A stretch of DNA of 64,000 bases, taken from contig CAWASR010000018.1 of NCBI GenBank assembly GCA_963784805.1, positions 19,867 to 83,866 on the forward strand, written 5' to 3'. Shown here piece after piece: positions 55,429 to 64,000 of this stretch. This stretch comes from Roseiarcus sp963784805 (GTDB lineage: Bacteria; Pseudomonadota; Alphaproteobacteria; Rhizobiales; Beijerinckiaceae). Every line of letters starts with the position of its first letter. Position 1 is the first letter of the stretch. The notes below the pieces were generated by a model that saw only the letters and a list, made by a program, of their open reading frames with translations, was not told the DNA's origin and did not search any database. Both the position numbers and the translations under genes were made by a program.

Positions 55429-55875
55429 GGCCCTCCTTCAAAGCTGGAGGAGTATAGCGCTGCGCGCCGGGTCGACCAATGCGGCCGGACCGTGCTGTGG
55501 CGGACGAAAAGCCGATCGAGACGTTTGTGTTCGAAAACCTGAGTTCGTCTCATTGCCATGTCGGAACACGACGCCTAGGTTGACGATCAGCTGCGAGGCG
55601 TGTGCTGGCGGAACATGACGCGAGCAACGGACGCAACTAGGAGGCTATTCATGGTGTCGATACCGGCGGAATAACTAGATTTACTGCAGCGTAAAACTGC
55701 ATTCGCCAATCTGGCTACATTAATGCCAATTGAAACTCCGCAAGTCACACCGGTATGGTTCGACTACACCGACGGAAAGATCCGGGTAATACCAAAGCCC
55801 GGAGAGCGGGACTCGGGCTGGTTATTTCCGAATCAGCTTGGTTCTGATTCAAGGTGGTGAACGAAGGAGGTTCGC

Positions 55876-57435
55876 CATGGCTATCGCGCTCCGGTCTGAT
55901 TTTGATGCTGTTGCGGTTCGTTCTTGGGCGAAGAAGAGCAGGACGGACCGCAGGCTCGGCGGCTTCTGACGCTTGCGGCGATTTATGAGTGGACCAGCAG
56001 GACGGAGGCGGCCAAGATTGGCGGGGTGACGCTTCAGATCGTTCGCGATTGGGTAGTCAAATTCAACGCCGATGGTCCGGCGGGACTGGTCGACCGGAAG
56101 GCTCCGGGACAGCCGCCGCGTCTCAATGACGCGCACCATGCCGCGCTCGCCGCGATGATCGAGAGCGGCCCGATCCCGGCCGTTCATGGGGTTGTGCGGT
56201 GGCGGATCGTCGATCTCCGCCAATGGATCTTCGAGGAATTCCGCGTTGTCGTCTCCCAGCAGACCCTGAGCCGGGAATTGCGCGCCATGGGCTATCGCAA
56301 GCTTTCGGCTGGTCCCCGGCATCACGCGCAGGCTGCTGGCGCGATTGAGGATTTTAAAAGAATGGCGTGCAACTGGTTGATCAGGGCCGTTCGCTCCCCC
56401 ACCAGCCGGTCCCGCGATCGATGGAGCGTTTGGATGTCGAGCTGGTCCTGGCTCTTCAGGTCGACGAAGCGCATTGTCGGTCGCGTCGCCGCCTCGGCGA
56501 TCCCCTCCGCGTCACGATCGTCGTTCTTCTGCGCTTTGACGTAGGGCCGGACGTATTCGGGAGACATCAACCGCACGTCGTGGCCGTGGGCGGCGAAGAC
56601 GCGGCCGAGATGATGAGCGCCGCAGCATGCTTCCATTCCGACAACGCAAGCAGGCAGCTTCTCCGCCAGCCCGATGAGCGTCTCGCGCCTCATCTTGCGC
56701 CGCATGACGACGGCGCCAGTCGCGTCGAGGCCGACCACGCTGCACACGTTCTTGCCGAGATCCACGCCGAGAACAGAGATTGTCGCCAAAGCCATAACCC
56801 ATTCCTCCTCTTGAAGCTCCGGCGAGCCTACGACGCCGGAAGGAGGGGCGGGCCATTCCATAAGTCTTCCCGATCGGCTGGACCAGATCGCGCGCGAGAA
56901 CGGCGTCGCTCCCGAGGCCGGAGAGGTCTGGTTCGCCGATGAGGCGCGCGTCGGCCAGAAGAACAAGATCACCCGCCGGTGGGCCAAGCGCGGCGCGCGT
57001 CCAAGCGCTCCCAAAGATCAGCGAACCGCCTGCGCCTATATCTTCGGCGCGATCTGCCCCAAGGACGGCAAGGGCGCAGCCCTTGTCATGCCCAGATGCG
57101 ACACCGAGGCGATGAACCTGCACCTGGCCGAAATCGCCACCCAGATCGCGCCGGGCGCGCACGCCGCGCTGCTCGTCGATCAGGCCGGCTGGCATCTTTC
57201 GGGCGGGCTCATCGTTCCGCCCAACATCACCCTGATCCCGTTGCCGGCCAAATGCCCGGAATTGAACCCGCAGGAAAACATCTGGCAGTTCATGCGCGAA
57301 AACTGGCTCTCGAACCGGGTCTTCAAATCCTTCAACGACATCGTCAACCACTGCTGCAATGCATGGAACAAGCTCATCGATCAGCCATGGCCCATCATGT
57401 CGATCGGTATCCGAGACTGGGCCTGCCGGTCGTGA
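55876..57435 (+). pseudogene. IS630-family transposase of element 3 (disrupted)
   Basis: ATG 55876 starts MAIALRSDFDAVAVRSWAKK; a one-base loss near 55935 shifts the frame to GPQARRLLTLAAIYEW. HTH part TEAAKIGGVTLQIVRDWVVK and RVVVSQQTLSRELRAMGYRK follow. At AIEDFK the IS110 fragment intrudes; after it the DDE half reads GEVWFADEARVGQKNKITRR, ALLVDQAGWHLSGGL and PELNPQENIWQFMRENWLSN to TGA 57433-57435. The break lies in the A-rich stretch where relatives shift frame. Confidence 0.75.
56361..56860 (-). pseudogene. IS110-family transposase, N-terminal fragment
   Basis: ATG 56795 begins MALATISVLGVDLGKNVCSV, a DEDD RuvC-like start, followed by VVGMEACCGAHHLGRVFAAH, VRPYVKAQKNDDRDAEGIAE and RTALINQLHAI, where it stops at the IS630 sequence (56360). 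About 145 of some 340 residues remain; the Ser-containing C-terminal domain is missing. Base 56796-56860 is its upstream part. Confidence 0.75.
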
Positions 57436-57839
57436 TCAGCGAGTCTTGGTATAAATTCAGCGAAAGACACGCAATATGCAAGAAGGCGCGCCTGTGGCGC
57501 GTTCAATTCTTGACCCTGACAATCCCAATCGTTACATCCAGATCTGCGGTCGGGTCGGGCACGCGACCGAGGAAGGCGCTTCGGCACATATCGATTCCCT
57601 CGCCAAGAAATACCTCGGCAAGGACAAGTACCCCTGGGCCCAACCTGGCCAAATCGGGTCACTTTTGAAATTGAGCCAACTGCGGTGCAGGCCATGGGCT
57701 AATCCGCGATCTTGTCCTAAAATGTCGGCGACTTGGTCGCGGTACCGGTCGAGGGCTGTCAGATGGCCGCGCAGTGACCGCGAGGCGATGCTCTGATGGT
57801 GGTCCCTCTGAAAGGCGCTGCTGAGCGGCCGCGGTGTTC

Positions 57840-57975
57840 CGCGCGCCCCGCCAGGCCGGCTCGCGACGGTGACCCCAAAAACGTGATCAGGGGCGGCGAG
57901 ATGATCGTAGCCGGCCGCCTCTGCCGCCTGCGCAAACAGCCGGACCGTGGCGGGCTCCCGCCGCATTCGTGACCA
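57840..57975 (-). pseudogene. LLM-class F420-dependent oxidoreductase, N-terminal relic
   Basis: Minus-strand reading ATVRLFAQAAEAAGYDHLAA followed by PDHVFGV matches the start of luciferase-like F420-dependent oxidoreductases (AxxAEExGYDHLxxxDHVLG). The match fades after about 35 residues. It faces the F420 operon. The remaining bases to 58079 hold no clear gene and must include the operon promoter. Confidence 0.4.
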
Positions 57976-58079
57976 TCCGTCCCGATCCACCGGAGATCGA
58001 GCCGTCGCCGTAAGCTATCTGTCTGCGCTATTGTATCTGCCCTGGGCCGCCAGGCCCTATGACGTCGGAGGCGGACCCC

Positions 58080-59111
58080 GTGCTCAAGCTAGGATATAAG
58101 GCGTCGGCGGAACAATTTGGGCCGCTGGAATTGCTCCAGTTTTCCTGTCTCGCGGAGAAGACGGGCTTCGACTCGGTCTTCATCAGCGACCATTTCCAGC
58201 CCTGGAAGCATCACGGCGGCCATGCTCCCTTCTCGCTCGCTTGGCTTGGCACCCTCGGGGCGCGGACGTCGAGGATCACCATCGGCACGAGTGTGATGAC
58301 GCCCACCTTTCGCTATCACCCCGCCGTCGTGGCGCAGGCTTTCGCCACTCTCGGGGTCATGTTTCCCGATCGGATCGTGCTCGGCGTCGGCACCGGAGAA
58401 TCGCTGAACGAGGTTCCGTCAACCGGCATGGCCTGGCCCGATTTCAAGGAACGGTTCGCGCGCCTGCGCGAGGCCATTACCCTGATGCGTCGACTCTGGA
58501 CCGGGGAGCGGGTGACGTTCGAAGGTCGATATTATCGCACCCAGGACGCCACCATCTATGACCGGCCCGCGACGCCGGTTCCGATCTATATCGCCGCGGC
58601 CGGCGCGTTGATCGCGAAATATGCCGGTCGAATGGGAGACGGCTTGATCTGCACCAGCGGCAAGGCGCGAGAGCTCTATACCGAGACGGTGTTGCCAAAG
58701 GTGCTGGAGGGGCGAGACGAGGCAGGCTTCCGAGCGCCTGACTTTGCCCGGGTGATGGAGGTCAAGGTCTCGTTCGACTCGGACATGAAACGCGCCGTGG
58801 AGGATACCCGCCACTGGGCCGTGCTCGCCTTGACGCCAGAGGAGAAGACTTCCGTCCACAATCCGGAAGAGATCGAGCGCCTTGCCGACGGGCTTTCGGC
58901 CCAGCGCGCCGCCAGCCGCTGGATCGTCTCAACCGATCCGGACGAGCAAGTCGAGCGGATTGGCTATTACGTCAATCTCGGCTTCAGGCATTTGATCTTT
59001 CATGCGCCGGGTCCTGATCAGGAGCGGTTCATCCGGCTGTACGCGGAGCACGTTCTGCCACGCCTCCGCCGCCGCTTCGGCGCGCCGGACGAAAAGCAGA
59101 AGCGCGCATGA
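58080..59111 (+). CDS. fgd: F420-dependent glucose-6-phosphate dehydrogenase-like protein
   Basis: Luciferase-like TIM barrel of 343 residues that in mycobacteria oxidises glucose 6-phosphate to 6-phosphogluconolactone and reduces F420. Seen: KLGYKASAEQF at the N terminus, ISDHFQPWKHHGGHAPFSL with the catalytic His and Trp (about 38 and 42), GVGTGESLNEV with the catalytic Glu, and the three phosphate-binding residues of actinobacterial Fgd: Lys in CTSGKARELY, Lys in LTPEEKTSV and Arg in ASRWIVSTDPDE. GTG 58080 follows GGAGG by 8 nt; ATG 58059 in frame is an alternative. Its stop overlaps cofE (ATGA). Substrate is inferred from these residues. Confidence 0.85.
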   Translation: MLKLGYKASAEQFGPLELLQFSCLAEKTGFDSVFISDHFQPWKHHGGHAPFSLAWLGTLGARTSRITIGTSVMTPTFRYHPAVVAQAFATLGVMFPDRIVLGVGTGESLNEVPSTGMAWPDFKERFARLREAITLMRRLWTGERVTFEGRYYRTQDATIYDRPATPVPIYIAAAGALIAKYAGRMGDGLICTSGKARELYTETVLPKVLEGRDEAGFRAPDFARVMEVKVSFDSDMKRAVEDTRHWAVLALTPEEKTSVHNPEEIERLADGLSAQRAASRWIVSTDPDEQVERIGYYVNLGFRHLIFHAPGPDQERFIRLYAEHVLPRLRRRFGAPDEKQKRA

Positions 59112-59872
59112 CCTCTTTGGAGGTCGTTCCCTTGCTGGGCCTGCCCCTGATCAGGGCCGGCGATGACCTGGCCGAATTAATTGCGTCAGCCCTCAAGCTG
59201 AACAGCGTCACGCCGCGGGTCGGAGATGTGCTCGTCGTTGCGCAAAAAATTGTCTCGAAGGCCGAAGGTCGACTCGTCGACCTCGCGACGATCGAACCCT
59301 CCGCGCGGGCCGTCACGCTCGCGGCGGATGTCGACAAGGACCCGCGCCTTGTGGAGGTCATTCTATCGGAGTCGGTTCGCGTCGTGCGGGCGTGCCGTGG
59401 CGTGCTGATCGTTGAACACAGGCTCGGCTTCATCATGGCGAACGCGGGAGTGGACCAGTCGAACGTCGCGCCTGCGGAGGGCTCTCACCGCGTGCTTCTG
59501 TTGCCGGAGAACCCGGATCGGAGCGCGGTGACGCTGCGCCGCGGGCTGAAAGCGCTAACCGGGATCGATGTCGCGGTCATTATAAACGACAGTTTCGGGC
59601 GTCCCTGGCGCCGGGGAACCGCCAGCGTCGCGATCGGCGCCGCAGGTGTCCCCGCGCTGATCGATCTGCGCGGACGGCCCGACCTATTTGGCCGAAGGCT
59701 CGAGGTCAGCGTCATCGGTTTCGCGGACGAGGTCGCCGCCGCAGCCTCGCTCCTGATGGGCCAGGCGAATGAGGCGCTGCCGGTGGTCCTGGTCCGCGGG
59801 CTGCGATGGTCCGCTCCTGAATCGACGGCGGCCAGCATCATTCGTCCGCCGAATGAGGATCTTTTTCGATGA
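59108..59872 (+). CDS. cofE: Coenzyme F420-0:L-glutamate ligase
   Basis: Adds glutamate to F420-0 (and further gamma-linked glutamates) with GTP. Seen: VVPLLGLPLIRAGDDLAELI, DVLVVAQKIVSKAEGRLVDL, GFIMANAGVDQSNV and INDSFGRPWRRGTASVAIG with metal and GTP contacts, then DLRGRPDLFGRRLEVS. 254 residues: the stand-alone CofE form, without the FMN-binding C-terminal domain of actinobacterial FbiB. Overlaps fgd by ATGA and precedes cofD by 12 nt. Confidence 0.93.
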   Translation: MTSLEVVPLLGLPLIRAGDDLAELIASALKLNSVTPRVGDVLVVAQKIVSKAEGRLVDLATIEPSARAVTLAADVDKDPRLVEVILSESVRVVRACRGVLIVEHRLGFIMANAGVDQSNVAPAEGSHRVLLLPENPDRSAVTLRRGLKALTGIDVAVIINDSFGRPWRRGTASVAIGAAGVPALIDLRGRPDLFGRRLEVSVIGFADEVAAAASLLMGQANEALPVVLVRGLRWSAPESTAASIIRPPNEDLFR

Positions 59873-59884
59873 GTTCGGGATCTT

Positions 59885-60841
59885 GTGGTTGCTCTATCCG
59901 GAGGCATCGGGGGCGCAAAGCTCGCGCTCGGCCTCAGCCGGATCATGCCGGCGGACAATCTGCTTGTCGTGGCCAATGTCGGTGATGATTTCCAGCATCT
60001 CGGCCTGCAAATCTCGCCGGACACCGACACGATGATGTACACGCTTGCTGGCCTCGACAACACGAAGCTGGGATGGGGCCGACAAGACGAGACGTGGTCG
60101 TTCATGGAATCGCTGACGGCGCTCGGCGGCGAGGATTGGTTCCGCCTTGGCGATCGCGACCTGGCGGTTCATGTCGAGCGCACCTGTCGGCTGCGCCGGG
60201 GCGAGACTCTGTCCGCCATCACCGCCGACTTCTGCCGCCGGCTCGGCGTCGGTCCCCGCGTGCTGCCGGCGACGGATGATCCCGTGCGCACCAGGTTGCG
60301 AACGGATGAGGGGTGGCTCGACTTCCAGGAATACTTCGTGCGTCTTCAGTGCCGACCTGTCGTGCGGGAGCTTGCCTTCGCGGGCGCGGAGGATGCGCGC
60401 CCTCATCCTGACCTTCTGGCGGCTTTGCGGAACGAACGGCTCCGCGCGGTGATCATCTGCCCGTCCAACCCCTTCATTAGCGTCGAGCCTATCTTGGCCG
60501 TGCCGGGGATGCGTCAGGCTCTTTCAGCCTGTGCGGCGCCTGTCATAGCGGTTTCCCCAATCATCGGCGGCCGCGCGGTAAAGGGTCCGACAGCCAAAAT
60601 GATGGTGGAACTGGGAATGGCGCCGAGCGCCGCCGCGGTGGCGAAGCGCTACGGCGATCTGCTGGATGGCTATGTGATGCATATCGGAGACGCGGAGGAG
60701 GCGGCCGATGTGGCGCCGAGGGTGACGCTTGCTCCCACGCTGATGACGAATCTCGCGGAGCGAGAGGAACTGGCTCGCGTCGTCCTCGAGGCGGCAAGCG
60801 CGCTTGCCTCTTTGAAACGCGACCGGGACTTCGTCACGTGA
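59885..60841 (+). CDS. cofD: 2-phospho-L-lactate transferase
   Basis: Transfers the phospho-lactyl (or related) moiety from its guanosine-diphospho form to Fo, making F420-0 or dehydro-F420-0. Seen: VALSGGIGGAKLALGLS (nucleotide loop), NVGDDFQHLGLQISPDTDTM, NTKLGWGRQDETW, CPSNPFISVEPILAVPG and SPIIGGRAVKGPTAKMM. 318 residues, normal. GTG 59885 is the only possible start in this frame after the upstream TGA; the ribosome binding site is weak, suggesting coupling to cofE. Ends GTGA over the cofC start. Confidence 0.93.
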   Translation: MVALSGGIGGAKLALGLSRIMPADNLLVVANVGDDFQHLGLQISPDTDTMMYTLAGLDNTKLGWGRQDETWSFMESLTALGGEDWFRLGDRDLAVHVERTCRLRRGETLSAITADFCRRLGVGPRVLPATDDPVRTRLRTDEGWLDFQEYFVRLQCRPVVRELAFAGAEDARPHPDLLAALRNERLRAVIICPSNPFISVEPILAVPGMRQALSACAAPVIAVSPIIGGRAVKGPTAKMMVELGMAPSAAAVAKRYGDLLDGYVMHIGDAEEAADVAPRVTLAPTLMTNLAEREELARVVLEAASALASLKRDRDFVT

Positions 60842-61521
60842 GCGGGATCTGGGCCGTTGTGCCGGTTAAGGAATTGGCGGGCGCCAAGCAACGGCTGTCG
60901 TCATGCCTCAGCCCCGAGGAACGTCGCGCGCTCGCGACGATCATGCTTGAGGATGTACTCGACGCCTTGAGCGCGTTCCGGCGGCTTGCCGGCATCCTTG
61001 TCGTCACCGTCGATCCGGTCGCGACATCGCTCGCCGGCCGCTACGGCGCCCGCATCGTCACGGACGCTGCGCGCGAAGGCCACACCGGCGCCGTTACGAG
61101 CGCCGCGCGCCTGCTCGTCCACGAGGGCCGAGCAGGCATGATGACGATGCCCGGTGACATTCCGAGAGTATCGGCAGCCGAGATCACTGCGACCCTGGCG
61201 GCGCATCGGGCCGCTCCTGCCTTCACTATCGTTCCAGCGCATGACGACCTCGGATCGAACGCAATCCTCTGTTCACCGCCGGACGCAGTTCCGCTGCGTT
61301 TCGGCGACGACAGCTTCTACCCGCATCTTGACGCGGCGCGAGGTCGTGGGATCGACCCGCTCATCGTCCGCCAACCGGGAATCGGGATGGATATCGACCA
61401 TCCCGTCGATCTCGTTGCCTTCCTGAGACTGTCGCCGCCTCTACCCACCCGGACGCTTGCCTTCCTTGAACAATCGGGCATCGCCGGCCGCCTTCAGACG
61501 GCGGACCAAGATCCTCGGTAG
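60838..61521 (+). CDS. cofC: 2-phospho-L-lactate guanylyltransferase
   Basis: Activates 2-phospho-L-lactate (or phosphoenolpyruvate / 3-phosphoglycerate in other bacteria) with GTP for CofD. Seen: WAVVPVKELAGAKQRLSSCL (nucleotide-binding loop with Lys), TDAAREGHTGAVTSA, MMTMPGDIPRVSAAEI with the metal Asp, and FGDDSFYPHLDAARGRGID. 227 residues. GTG at 60838 overlaps the cofD stop. Which three-carbon acid it uses cannot be decided by eye. Confidence 0.92.
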   Translation: MSGIWAVVPVKELAGAKQRLSSCLSPEERRALATIMLEDVLDALSAFRRLAGILVVTVDPVATSLAGRYGARIVTDAAREGHTGAVTSAARLLVHEGRAGMMTMPGDIPRVSAAEITATLAAHRAAPAFTIVPAHDDLGSNAILCSPPDAVPLRFGDDSFYPHLDAARGRGIDPLIVRQPGIGMDIDHPVDLVAFLRLSPPLPTRTLAFLEQSGIAGRLQTADQDPR

Positions 61522-61524
61522 GCG

Positions 61525-63912
61525 CTATTCCGCCGCGACGAGTTTCCGCGGCGGCGTTAAAACAACAGGAGCCAGAGCGGCGGCATTCAGCGATGCCGCC
61601 CGCCGCTCTGCCGCGACCGGGCCATACAGCGTGCTCCGCTGTTCCGGCGCGCGCCCGAGCGAGCGGATAAGTTCCTCCATAGCCTCGGGCGGAAATTCCT
61701 GCCCGTGCTCGGCGCCCGCGGCGCGGGAGATGCTCTCGTTCATCAAAGTGCCGCCGAGATCATTGGCGCCGGCCTTGAGGCACGCCGCCGCCCCCTGAGG
61801 TCCCATCTTGACCCAGGACGTCTGGATGTTTGTGATGTGGGGATGCAGCGCCAGCCGCGCCACCGCGTGCATCAACACCGCTTCCCGAAAGGTTGGCCCA
61901 CGCCGAGCGGCGCCCCGCAGATACATCGGCGCTTCCATATGCACGAAGGGCAATGGCACGAATTCCGTGAAGCCGCCGGTCTCCATCTGCAAATCCCGCA
62001 AGGCCATGAGATGTCGCGCCCAGGACAGGGGATATTCGATATGCCCGTACATTATCGTAGAAGTCGTGCGCAGGCCGAGGCCATGTGCCGCCCTGGCGAC
62101 TTCGAGCCACTCTGCCGTGTTCACCTTGTCCGCGCAGATAACGGCACGGACCTCGTCGTCCAGGATCTCGGCGGCGGTGCCCGGCAACGTGCTCAAGCCG
62201 GCGGCCTTGAGCTGCGCCAGAAATGGCCGGATTGGTATTCCAAGCGTCGCCGCGCCCTGCGTGACCTCCAATGGCGAGAAGGCGTGAATGTGCATATCCG
62301 GGACCGCCGCCTTGATGGCGCGGCAAATGCCGAGATAGGTCTTGCCTGTATACTCCGGATGAACGCCGCCCTGGAGGCAAACTTCGGTCGCGCCTCGCTC
62401 CCACGCCTCGGTCGCGCGACGCACGATTTCCTCAAGCGCCAAGTCATAGGGCGCGCCGCGCAGCGCCTCATGCGTCTTACCCTTGGAAAAGGCGCAGAAC
62501 TGGCAACGATAGTAGCAGATATTGGTATAATTGATGTTGCGGTTGACGACGTAGCGAATGGTATCGCCGGTCGTTGCCCGGCGAAGTTCATCGGCCGCGG
62601 TAATGACGCGGTGGTAGTCGGCGTCGCGGGCCGCGAACAACCGCACGATCTCCGGCGCATCCAGGCGGTTGCCGCCCAGAGCGCGTTCGATGGCGTCCTC
62701 GATCGCCGGATCAACCGAAGGCGCGTGGATCGCCGGGGCCCGCGGAGTCGCAGTCGTGCCAGGCGTCCAATCATCGTCACGTGCCAAGCCCTCGGCGTCA
62801 CTCAAACGGCACACCTGCTTGGCGATCTCGGTAGCCGACCAGGTCGCGAGATTGCGTGCGTAGGACGGATAGATGGGTAGTCGATGCACCAAGAGCTTGT
62901 CGGCGGCGGCCGTGCGCTTGGCAAGCTCGGTGATCGCCGGCCACGGCGCCTCCGGATTGACGTGATCCGGGGTGACCGGAGAGATCCCGCCCCAGTCATT
63001 GATCCCCGCCGCAATCAACCGTGGATAGGCACCCGGCGACAGATTGGGGGGCGCCTGGATATTCATCGCTGGGCCGAGGATCAGGCGGGCGGCGGCGATG
63101 CTCCAGAGCAGGTCGTCCAGATCGGGCTCCGCGGCACCGGCGAGCTTCGTGCCGGGCTTGGAGCGGAAGTTCTGAACGATGACCTCCTGAACATGCCCGA
63201 AACGGCGGTGCAGATCGCGGATGGCGAATAGCGCCTCGGGGCGCTCGGCCCGTGTCTCGCCGATGCCGATCAGGATCCCGGTCGTGAACGGCACGCGGAG
63301 CTCACCCGCCAGCCGCAGCGTCTCGAGACGCGCCTCGGGCCGCTTATCGGGCGAGCCATAATGAACTCCGCCCGGTTCGCACAGCCGAGCGCTGAGGGAT
63401 TCCAGCATGATGCCTTGGCTGGCCGACACCGTCCGCAGACCGGCCATCTCGGACCGGCTCATGATTCCGGGATTAGCGTGCGGCAACAGTCCGGTCTCGC
63501 GCAGTACGAGCGCACACATCGCCTGCAGATAATCGATGGTGGTTGCGTATCCGAGCGCCTCCAGCGCTTCACGGGCGGCGGAGTAGCGCAGCTCCGGCTT
63601 ATCCCCGAGCGTGAAAAGCGCCTCAGTGCAGCCAGCGGCTCCCCCGGCGCGGGCGAGGGCGAGCACCTCATCCGGGGAGAGATAGGCAGAACGTCTCGCG
63701 CGCGGCCGCTGGGCGAAGGTGCAATAATGGCAGACATCCCGGCAAAGTTGGGTGAGCGGAATGAACACCTTGCGCGAATAGGAGATATGGCGGCCATGCC
63801 CCTCATCGCGCAGACGACCCGCGGCATCGATCAGTTCCGCGAGCGGAGCCTGTTCGAGCCAAACAAGAAGTGCGTCATCGCTCGAATCGCCCATCGCAAA
63901 CACCTTTGACAC
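61525..63912 (-). CDS. fbiC: Fo synthase, fused CofG-CofH (FbiC type)
   Basis: Makes the deazaflavin Fo from 5-amino-6-ribitylaminouracil and tyrosine by two radical-SAM reactions. The CofG-like N-terminal half has the cluster motif LCRDVCHYCTF (Cys near 57, 61, 64). The CofH-like C-terminal half has ICYYRCQFCAF (Cys near 466, 470, 473) and CLQGGVHPEYTGKTYL. 795 residues, normal for the fused form of actinobacteria and some other bacteria. It faces cofC with only 3 nt between stop codons, so the two units are convergent. ATG 63912 (MSKVFAMGDSSDD) or ATG 63894 could start it. Promoter must lie in 63913-64000. Confidence 0.94.
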   Translation of the reverse strand: MSKVFAMGDSSDDALLVWLEQAPLAELIDAAGRLRDEGHGRHISYSRKVFIPLTQLCRDVCHYCTFAQRPRARRSAYLSPDEVLALARAGGAAGCTEALFTLGDKPELRYSAAREALEALGYATTIDYLQAMCALVLRETGLLPHANPGIMSRSEMAGLRTVSASQGIMLESLSARLCEPGGVHYGSPDKRPEARLETLRLAGELRVPFTTGILIGIGETRAERPEALFAIRDLHRRFGHVQEVIVQNFRSKPGTKLAGAAEPDLDDLLWSIAAARLILGPAMNIQAPPNLSPGAYPRLIAAGINDWGGISPVTPDHVNPEAPWPAITELAKRTAAADKLLVHRLPIYPSYARNLATWSATEIAKQVCRLSDAEGLARDDDWTPGTTATPRAPAIHAPSVDPAIEDAIERALGGNRLDAPEIVRLFAARDADYHRVITAADELRRATTGDTIRYVVNRNINYTNICYYRCQFCAFSKGKTHEALRGAPYDLALEEIVRRATEAWERGATEVCLQGGVHPEYTGKTYLGICRAIKAAVPDMHIHAFSPLEVTQGAATLGIPIRPFLAQLKAAGLSTLPGTAAEILDDEVRAVICADKVNTAEWLEVARAAHGLGLRTTSTIMYGHIEYPLSWARHLMALRDLQMETGGFTEFVPLPFVHMEAPMYLRGAARRGPTFREAVLMHAVARLALHPHITNIQTSWVKMGPQGAAACLKAGANDLGGTLMNESISRAAGAEHGQEFPPEAMEELIRSLGRAPEQRSTLYGPVAAERRAASLNAAALAPVVLTPPRKLVAAE

Positions 63913-64000
63913 TATTCGGCATGCGTCCGTGTCAGGCTGGACTCCGACAGCGAATGATGTGGTATCTCTGCGGTTGATGCAAACCGGTCGAGGACGTGAT

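Larger units (their letters stand above)
55792..57449 (+). mobile_element. IS630-family element 3, decayed and holding an IS110 fragment
   Basis: Bordered by TA at 55790-55791 and 57450-57451; ends CCAAAGCCC and (reversed) CCAAGACTC are similar. Its transposase is broken by a frameshift near 55935 and by IS110 DNA at 56361-56860. The element interrupts the PPOX-type gene. Confidence 0.75.
55651..57702 (+). pseudogene. PPOX-class F420-dependent oxidoreductase split by IS630 element 3
   Basis: ATG 55651 (after AGGAGG) opens MVSIPAE, then a TAA (55672-55674) stands where the family has Tyr. The frame goes on as LDLLQRKTAFANLATLMP and PQVTPVWFDYTDGKIRV, where the IS630 element (55792-57449, TA repeats) is inserted. 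After it the gene resumes NSAKD, shifts frame near 57487, reads APVARSILDPDNPNRYIQIC and HIDSLAKKYLGKDKYPW, shifts again near 57655 and ends FEIEPTAVQAMG, TAA 57700-57702. It was an FDOR-B enzyme using F420; it is now dead by four lesions. Confidence 0.75.

Noticed and set aside
57532..57990. 152-residue minus-strand gene before the F420 operon
   Set aside because: Only about 35 residues resemble an LLM-class enzyme; the rest is antisense to the PPOX-type remnant.
1..64000. CRISPR arrays, tRNA or rRNA genes
   Set aside because: No regularly spaced short repeats and no cloverleaf or rRNA-like sequence were noticed in reading the window.

Overview
The window reads as a chromosome segment of a high-GC alphaproteobacterium of the Hyphomicrobiales (Rhizobiales) type. 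The evidence is the rsfS-rlmH-envC-ctpA block, a FeuP-like response regulator behind a PepSY protein, a DUF952-pyrD pair after dnaA, and codons strongly biased to G/C at the third position. A methylotrophic or Beijerinckiaceae-like host is plausible, but nothing here proves it.

Bases 1-39,659 are mostly ordinary core genome. In order they hold an FMN-dependent hydroxy-acid oxidase (cut by the left edge), a frameshifted adenylate cyclase-TPR gene, purH, a leftward envelope and ribosome block (rsfS-rlmH-envC-two ctpA paralogues), a CHAD protein with an acyl-CoA ligase, GtrA and TauE-type membrane proteins, prpE, a cupredoxin and a trypsin-like protease. They continue with PepSY/FeuP, a leftward argD-argF-hslO-ispA operon whose leader contains an intrinsic terminator, a DsbA-like protein, smc, lpdA, a frameshifted CDP-diacylglycerol pyrophosphatase, an L,D-transpeptidase, a Tat-signal isoaspartyl-methyltransferase-like protein, a membrane spermidine-synthase-like protein, a rhodanese, dnaA, DUF952 and pyrD.

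Bases 39,659-57,702 are an insertion-sequence island with almost no cargo. It contains three copies of a 1,675-bp IS1380-type element, two of a 1,413-bp IS256 element, three different IS630 elements, one IS5, an ISAs1 relic, IS3 relics, an IS110 fragment and the 5' end of a group II intron. Many are nested, so the order of arrival can be read. Inside the island are one intact gene (a Ddn-like deazaflavin-dependent nitroreductase) and gene ghosts: an MT-A70 methyltransferase fragment, a PPOX-type F420-dependent reductase split by an IS630, and an LLM-class oxidoreductase fragment.

Bases 58,080-63,912 are a coenzyme F420 locus: an F420-dependent glucose-6-phosphate dehydrogenase-like gene, cofE, cofD and cofC in one rightward, overlapping operon, facing a fused cofG/cofH (fbiC) gene. 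Together they can make F420 from the deazaflavin Fo and a phospho-lactate-type precursor, and reduce it with a sugar phosphate. The Ddn-like enzyme and the decayed reductases next door look like past or present users of F420H2. This F420 module, unusual in proteobacteria and bordered by mobile DNA, is the most interesting part of the window.
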